From assembly GCA_000310025.1 (NCBI GenBank), contig FN648545.1, positions 2,763-66,762 of the forward strand: a DNA stretch of 64,000 bases, read 5' to 3'. The translations under genes and the position numbers were made by a program. Shown piece by piece: positions 58,276 through 64,000 of this stretch (positions are counted from its first letter, which is position 1; the number at the start of each line of letters is the position of its first letter). The notes beneath the pieces are model-generated. The model was given only the letters and a program-made list of their open reading frames with translations. It was not told the origin of the DNA and did no database searches. The DNA comes from Ectocarpus siliculosus (Eukaryota; Sar; Phaeophyceae; Ectocarpales; Ectocarpaceae).

Positions 58276-58925
58276 TTTTTCACCACCTTCTACAGTCGTA
58301 GATGCTTTGGAAACAACGTCTCCTCACGACGCAAACGTAGTCAAATACAACTTGAAAAACGTTTTGAACGAGGACCCCTTCCCGATATGGTTATCCCGGG
58401 CTGTGGGAGCTAATCGTCTACGCCATGAAGCTGTTCAGCCAATACTGTCTCCCTAGAGACAACATCGTGAGGTCAGAAAAAAAAAAAACATCTCTGTTAC
58501 CATCTCGCATCACGCAACTATGACATGAAACAATTCCCCGACACAGGGGGGAGGGTGCTCACCCTTACCCTACACGCCCAACGTTATAAAATAAATGCGT
58601 TTGGAAACCTACACTCTTCTTCGAAATCTCTGCAACATTCGAATTTTCTCGCGCAAGAGATGCACAACGCAGGAATGACACCCAAACAAACGACGTCATG
58701 AAAAGCGACAATACTTATCGAAACAACACGAAATCTTACTGAACACCACTCAGGCATTCCCCGGTTCATGATGTTTGTAACACATAAAACACGACTTCCG
58801 TGAAATTATCTCCACGTCCTCGTAGAGGCGCATGTGGATTTGGCGCCCGACCCTCTCTCCCCGAAAACGAAAGCCTTCTCACCCGCCCGTGCGCCTTTCC
58901 TTCCCTTTCACCCCCCCCCCCCCCC
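58275..58925 (+). other. Short protein-like ORF and flanking non-coding DNA
   Basis: From about 58,289 a + frame reads TVVDALETTSPHDANVVKYN, then NVLNEDPFPIWLSRAVGANR and stops at 58,456. It follows a TTTTTCACCACCTTCTACAG acceptor-like stretch, so it could be an alternative last exon of the partner gene or a remnant; no family is recognised. The rest, to the gap, holds nothing recognisable. Confidence 0.3.
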
Positions 58926-59248
58926 NNNNNNNNNNNNNNNNNNNNNNNNNNNNNNNNNNNNNNNNNNNNNNNNNNNNNNNNNNNNNNNNNNNNNNNNNNN
59001 NNNNNNNNNNNNNNNNNNNNNNNNNNNNNNNNNNNNNNNNNNNNNNNNNNNNNNNNNNNNNNNNNNNNNNNNNNNNNNNNNNNNNNNNNNNNNNNNNNNN
59101 NNNNNNNNNNNNNNNNNNNNNNNNNNNNNNNNNNNNNNNNNNNNNNNNNNNNNNNNNNNNNNNNNNNNNNNNNNNNNNNNNNNNNNNNNNNNNNNNNNNN
59201 NNNNNNNNNNNNNNNNNNNNNNNNNNNNNNNNNNNNNNNNNNNNNNNN
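58926..59248. other. Assembly gap (323 N)
   Basis: Run of N after a C-run. It lies between the two convergent Harbinger genes; apparent ORFs across it are artefacts. Confidence 1.
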
Positions 59249-59697
59249 AACTGTCTCTGGAAGTGAAAGCACCTGAAAATAAATTAAGTCATACGTAGCT
59301 GTCATCCGTACGCAAGGAAGTAAGCACAAGATGCCGAACACCCTTAGCAGGAGGCAGCTCACCCTTCATGCGACTCGCCAAATACCTCACGGCGCTTCGC
59401 GCTTGGTGATGTGAGAGCCTGGTCCGGTGAGAACCCGGCGTGTTCCGTCCCGGCTTGGTAGGGATGCGAGGTCAATGGTCAAACGACTACGGCATGCACG
59501 ACTATGAGTACACCCCCCCCCGCCCTACCCCACCAAAGGCGTTGCATTCCCGACCACTAGTGTCCACATCCCCCGCCCCGGCCACGGCCCACGCTGCTCA
59601 AAGGCTACCACCGCCGCATTTGCCTCGTCTCGTCCACCATCCACGTACTACGTCCTCGGGACCCACCCTCCACCGCAGCCCCCCCACGTTCGATCCC

Positions 59698-62044
59698 TTA
59701 CGTCTTCCTCGCTGCGTTGCGCTCTAAGTTGTGCTTCGGGCGGTACTGGCGCTTGTTGTCCAGCATTATCGTGATCCCCTTGCGCGTGGACACTTCGCCT
59801 GACCTGGTCGGTTTCTGCGCGTCCTTGGTGGTCGTGCTGAAAACTTCTGACAGAGTCTTGTCGCCGAGTAGGTGGGGGCGTACCTGGACTACCTCCGCGT
59901 CTTCTTCCGACCGGTGGATTGGTGTGACCTTCTCGTCCCGGAGATTGTTGTGAAGGCGGAAGAGCGCCGTGATGACGTCGCAGCGCCCAGCGAGCTGAAC
60001 ACGCAACGGCTTCCACAGGATGCCCCACTGGCCGACGAGAATGCCGAACGCTTGCTCGATCCTGACTCTGAGTTGGCTCAGATAGAAGTTGAACGCGTCT
60101 TTGTCCAGCGGCAGTCCCCTCCCTGGGTACGGAGTCAACAGGTGGTCGCTTAGGGGGTAAGCCGCGTCTCCGAGCATATAGAAGCCTGGCGGCAGGTTTT
60201 TCACCGCTGTGGATAGATCCGAATGGTTCCATGCCGTCCAGTCATTGGTCGAGCCGGGTGCAATGCAAGACATGCTGCAAAACCGGTAGTTGGCATCGCA
60301 CGTCGCCTGTACGTTCATCCCGTAGCCGCACTTGCTCCCAGAATAATACGAGAGAACGTTCGGAGTGCTGCGGGCAGGTGGAGCAAGAGTCTTCACGACG
60401 AGGGCATCCCCCGCAGCTACCACACCTTGAAAGGCGCCGCCCGTGCTTTTTTCCTGAGGACAGACATGGCACGCGGGGAGGGACACAACAGAGGCGCTCT
60501 TAGATTCGCTAAAAATAGCTTTTCGGGCAGCGGCAAGCCCATCGACTACCCCAGAAAAAACGTACAGGTGTGTGCGAGCAATTAAAGACGAGCCCTCTCC
60601 TAGACATGCCAATCAATACAGTGCGACTGTTCGTGCCAATGTTCCCTGCAGACTGGAGCTCATTTCACCATGTATCAAGCCAATACGTGGACACAAGATA
60701 TAGAGGTTTCCCCGTGCTGTCACAAGTGCTTCCCGCTCGCTCCTTATTCGGTGCGTGTACACGAGCAGGGTATTCTGCCGAGCGGAGGTTCGACATCATT
60801 GCATCCATGCAATCCGCGTCATTTGTTTTGGGCCAGACTCTGTAGCAGTGGTGCCTTGCTTGTGTACTATATACGTTAGGAGGCCTAGCCTACGGAAGAG
60901 GTGAAGTTGTGTCGGGGATATGCATCATGTGCATGAGTATCATCAATGTTGAAACTAAACCGCCACCAAACACGATCATTATGTGTTCGTTCACAACATC
61001 ACAATCACCTACCTGGAATGCAAACATGCAATCTACCCTGCCGCTGTAAACTAGTGCATCATTTCCGCACCTCCCATTTTGCCGCCTGCCGGGTGCCCTC
61101 TTCCTCGCTCTGCGGAAAGAAGAACGGCCCAACCTCTGCTGTGCTGTTGATGGCATCTACCACCTGCCAGACGATGCTGAAGACCGTCTCCTTCGACACG
61201 CCGAACAGCACGCCGACATCGAGATACGAAGCACCGGCCATCATCCGCAAGCCGATAGCTAGTCGGATCTTCGTGGGAACAGCACCGCCTTGATACCGTT
61301 TTCCTGTTTCGCATGAAGCACAAAATAAGAACAGCGTGAACGTATCAGCAGGCGAAAATAGCAAGTGCTGGGCGGTGAAACTGTTACCCTAACCCTAGTC
61401 AGACACCGGAGGTCACCGTCCTGCTGGTGTAAACCGTCCTGCTGGTGTGACAGTGTGAGCGGTGGTGCTGCGGGATGATTCGCTCTGTTCCTACAGCAGT
61501 CCACTATAAAAACCTATTACACCAACCGTGGTCATCTGCAATGCTACACTTCAGCATCAGCAACAAGCGTAACGACGGGAAAACACCACGGCATGAGTTC
61601 TGCACCTCGTACGTCAATTACACACTCTCTCTCTCCCTGCGCCCCCGCCCCCCCATCTCTCCCTCCCGCCCTCTCTCTATTCTCACTTGCGTAGTAGTCG
61701 TTCCGTTGGAGGATCGGTTCCAGCAACCCAGCCAGTTTGTTGAACACCGGTTCCTCCATGCGATACATCCTCCGGAAGAGCTTCCGCTTGTTGAGGTCAG
61801 CAGCGTGATCCTCCCAAACCAGGCGCCGTGGCTCGTGGATAGCCGCACGCGTCTTGTTAGCGCTAGCGTGCACAGCTACAGAGGTGACCACTGCCGCCGC
61901 GCTCAGCACCAGCACCAACACAGCAGCAGCTGCTTTCATCTGCCGCTCCAGCTCTTGGCGATCGGATGCACGCCTGAATCGTTGGCTCGGTGAGCCAGCA
62001 CACGACGAGCCTGCAGGCGCGCCGCGTTTCCTGCGGTCCGCCAT
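59698..62044 (-). CDS. PIF/Harbinger DDE transposase (HARBI1-like), three exons
   Basis: Exons on the - strand: 62,044-61,687; 61,303-61,071; 60,453-59,698. Donors CAA/GTGAGA and GAG/GTGCGG, acceptors AACAG and CCTCAG; phases 1 and 0; 448 residues, no internal stop. The ATG is in strong context (GCCATGG). It excises and re-inserts its own element in the nucleus. Residues about 120-197 form the N-terminal helix-turn-helix part (KIRLAIGLRMMAGASYLDVG, then FGVSKETVFSIVWQVVDAIN). The DDE_Tnp_4 domain follows, with Asp213 (VAAGDALVVK), Asp293 (MLGDAAYPLSDH) and Glu330 (RVRIEQAFGIL), spaced Asp-36-Glu. Around Asp213 the usual DG is DA. An odd hydrophobic run (VLVLVLSAAAVV, residues 42-53) lies near the N-terminus. 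The coding sequence looks intact. Antisense ORFs over the last exon are shadows. Confidence 0.95.
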
Positions 62045-62129
62045 GGCCTTTGGTGCTATCCAAGTACCCTCCGCTCCTGCTTCTCCCTTGTAGTTGGTCC
62101 TGTAGGTCCTTTAGCGGCTGGGTTTGTTG

Positions 62130-62304
62130 TGATGCTCAAATTTATTTGGAAAAATTGGAAATTTGGAAGCTAGTGGTACAAATTTTCGGGCCCAGGTTCG
62201 TTCCGGATTTTTTGAATATATTTGGACAAACGCCTCCGTACAATGTCCGGATTTTCGGAAAATTTGTACATTTGAACAAAAATTCGGAATGTATAGAGCA
62301 CCTC
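62130..62304. promoter_or_regulatory. Right terminal and subterminal repeats, likely promoter of the transposase
   Basis: AT-rich, with repeated AAATTTGG/GGAAATTTGG-like motifs (CAAATTTATTTGG, AATTGGAAATTTGG, ACAAATTTTCGG) and the inverted copy of the left-end core at 62,270-62,295. It ends about 90 bp upstream of the transposase ATG. Confidence 0.65.
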
Positions 62305-64000
62305 CACGAGAGACTTTTTTTTGGTGCGAAAAAGCTAGGCACAGGGGATGCCACTGCAGTAGTTTCGGCCAATAGACTGGATCTTCCCAATTCGTTGGTT
62401 TGGGGCAGAGCAGAGGGCGCACCCCACACACTTTTGGGTTAAGCCTTGCTGCGTGGTATAGCCGGCGCGCTGGGAGTGAGCTGTATAGTCTGCCCAACGT
62501 CTGGAGACAGAGTCACCAAAACATCCGAGCCGCAATCGTAATTTTGAGGAAGTTCTGAGCACGGAGAGTAGCACCAGCTGTCAGCAAATATTTGCGGGGA
62601 AAAAAGGCCAAAATCCCTCTCTAACAAGCGTATGATTTAGAGACGCTCACTTTGGAGCACATGGTGGTTCACCGAACACCGGTGTCCGCAATACTCCAAG
62701 TGAGGAGGGCGTAAGAGGTTCCGAACACCCCCCTGCCCTCGGGCTATAGGTCGCTCTCGGTCTAGGGCGTGGTCCCTCTATAGTAGGGGGGCTATAACAC
62801 CGTGAACACAGCAGCAGCACACACACAGCGAAGGGCACAGAACAAAATAACAACAAAAAGTTACAAAAAGAAGAGAGAATGAGCGGACCATCCGAGGCAG
62901 GTTCCGCTATTGGCTTCACACCTCTGTGGGGTTTTAAGAATCAAGGCCAGATCGTCCACGCCGGGCTATGCTGCTGTGGGCTCTCCTTCCGTGGCACCGT
63001 GGGTTCCAAATCGGTACAGGCTCAAACCTCAAACCCAACACCAAAGTCGCTTGTGGAAATGAGACAGGCAGCAGTCTACACGGGGCCTCTGTTGCTGCCG
63101 AAAAGCGGGTTGGATCTTCCATGCAACGCCCACACCTACATAGCACACAGCAGTACACCACACATCAACAGCAACAGCTCAGCAGCTTCCAAAGCTTTGT
63201 TCTGTACAAGCGCGATCAAGCACACTCCGCCATGGTGAAGGTCTGCATCTGTAGCAGCAGCCTCGCGTGCCGGGAAGAGGGCACAGAACCGGGGTTGTAC
63301 ATCCCCAACGGAAAAGTCTTTCGATGTAGGGAGGGACACAACTGCTGTGGATATCCATCTGCTGCGCTGTAGATAGATCCACATTTAATATGTACATACT
63401 GCTGCTGTGAGGTATACCGAAGTAGTTTGTTGCTCTCTCTGCTCTGGAGGAGAGTACACAGCACACAACAGTAGTTACTCGCTTCTTCTCCTATCGTGAT
63501 GTGTTCAATCCCGGTTCCGTGCCCTCTGCACGCGAGGCTGCTGAAGATGCAGACATTCGAAGAGGCGGAGCGTGCTTGGTTGCGATTGTAGCTGCTGTGC
63601 TGGCGGTTTGTGTGTTAATTCAGTATTAAAACGTATTCAGTATTCTTATCCCTTACCCAGATCATTCAATGTAAGTGTTGGATTTGGTTGGGTGAGGCCT
63701 CCTGCGCCTGCAGGAGGGCCTCGCCACAAGTAACCCTTTGGGCTGGGTGTACCCAGGCCCAAAGTGTTTGAATGATCAGCAAGTTCATGAATATCGTAAG
63801 CATCGTGTAGGGCGGGTGGGATGGTCTCAAATATACCCCTTCTTCTCTGCTCCGGCGTATTTCGGGAGAGAAAAGGGGGACTAAACTAGGTGGGGTCATT
63901 TTCCAACATCCTTTCTGGAATATCTGACTCTTCCCGATTTCGTTCCGAAATCTAGATGCGTCTCAAATCCGAGATTACTGTTGTATTCTTATCCCTTACC
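62305..64000. other. No gene recognised
   Basis: A hairpin-forming inverted repeat (CTCACTTTGGAG ... CTCCAAGTGAG, 62,646-62,706) precedes an A-rich leader-like stretch and an ATG at 62,879 (AGAGAGAATGAGC). That + frame is 119 codons (to 63,238) without a known domain. Part of it (63,065-63,130) resembles the 180-bp repeat family, so I do not call it a gene. ATTCTTATCCCTTACC occurs at 63,641-63,656 and again at the window end. Confidence 0.35.

Larger units (their letters stand above)
53788..62304. mobile_element. PIF/Harbinger transposon, about 8.5 kb, both genes with open frames
   Basis: The left end GGGGCGTTTTATACATTCC (53,788-53,806) follows TTA, the usual Harbinger target triplet. The right end read inward is GAGGTGCTCTATACATTCC (62,304-62,286). 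The next stretch agrees too: the 26 bp from TATACATTCC to GTTCAAAT match at 25 positions. The outermost 9 bp differ by transitions only, and the right flank is CAC rather than TTA, so the target duplication is not confirmed. Inside are a 448-residue DDE transposase (-) and a 625-residue partner gene (+), convergent, each starting just inside an AT-rich end. A 118-bp tandem repeat and an assembly gap lie between them. Two-gene Harbingers (transposase plus a DNA-binding partner) are the known arrangement. It sits 244 bp from the DUF7869-type gene. Confidence 0.75.

Noticed and set aside
58766-59362. ORFs of 144-198 codons on both strands
   Set aside because: They also cross an N gap and have no supported residues inside it.
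59717-60585. + strand ORFs of 78-120 codons
   Set aside because: Antisense to the transposase's third exon, whose frame has clear catalytic blocks.

Overview
The window is eukaryotic genomic DNA. Coding stretches are split by GT-AG introns, there is almost no operon-like packing, and much of the length is transposon remains, inverted-repeat elements and minisatellites. Two runs of N (18,539-18,941 and 58,926-59,248) mark assembly gaps. The mix (DIRS-like tyrosine-recombinase elements, PIF/Harbinger, Helitron, short TTAGGG runs, a secreted or Golgi glycosyltransferase-like protein, roughly even base composition) suggests a stramenopile such as a brown alga. That assignment is an inference from content, not a match.

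Four spliced genes can be read with every exon phase agreeing. (1) A glycosyltransferase-like gene on the + strand has four exons between 24,007 and 42,967 and codes for about 509 residues. Its last intron is about 15.9 kb and is packed with repeats, two foldback elements and a decayed Helitron. (2) A DUF7869-type gene on the - strand has seven exons from 53,540 to 49,172 (at least 778 residues; its first exon is not found). It carries a conserved Asp/Asp/Asp pattern that could be a transposase-like active site. (3) A 625-residue, four-exon gene on the + strand runs from 53,995 to 57,762. (4) A three-exon PIF/Harbinger DDE transposase of 448 residues lies on the - strand, 62,044 to 59,698. Genes 3 and 4 converge and lie between matching inverted AT-rich ends (53,788 and 62,304), so they look like the two genes of one 8.5-kb Harbinger transposon with unbroken reading frames.

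Layout. 1-9.5 kb: two broken DIRS-like elements, their repeats, a CATG-palindrome array and a tandem duplication. 9.5-14 kb: dispersed repeats. 14-17.5 kb: a 3.5-kb element with 230-265-bp terminal inverted repeats. 17.6-18.5 kb: a decayed double zinc-finger gene running into a gap. 19-24 kb: repeats, including a GC-rich CATG-palindrome element with a telomere-like core. 24-43 kb: the glycosyltransferase gene and its giant intron, holding foldbacks at 33.1-33.8 and 35.5-37.1 kb, a Helitron helicase plus OTU protease fossil at 37.2-38.8 kb, and a miRNA-sized hairpin at 29.5 kb. 43-49 kb: repeats and unrecognised ORFs. 49.2-62.3 kb: the DUF7869 gene and the Harbinger element. 62.3-64 kb: no recognised gene.

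The host content is small: one clear cellular gene, plus a DUF7869 gene that may itself be transposon-derived. No tRNA, rRNA or CRISPR array was recognised.
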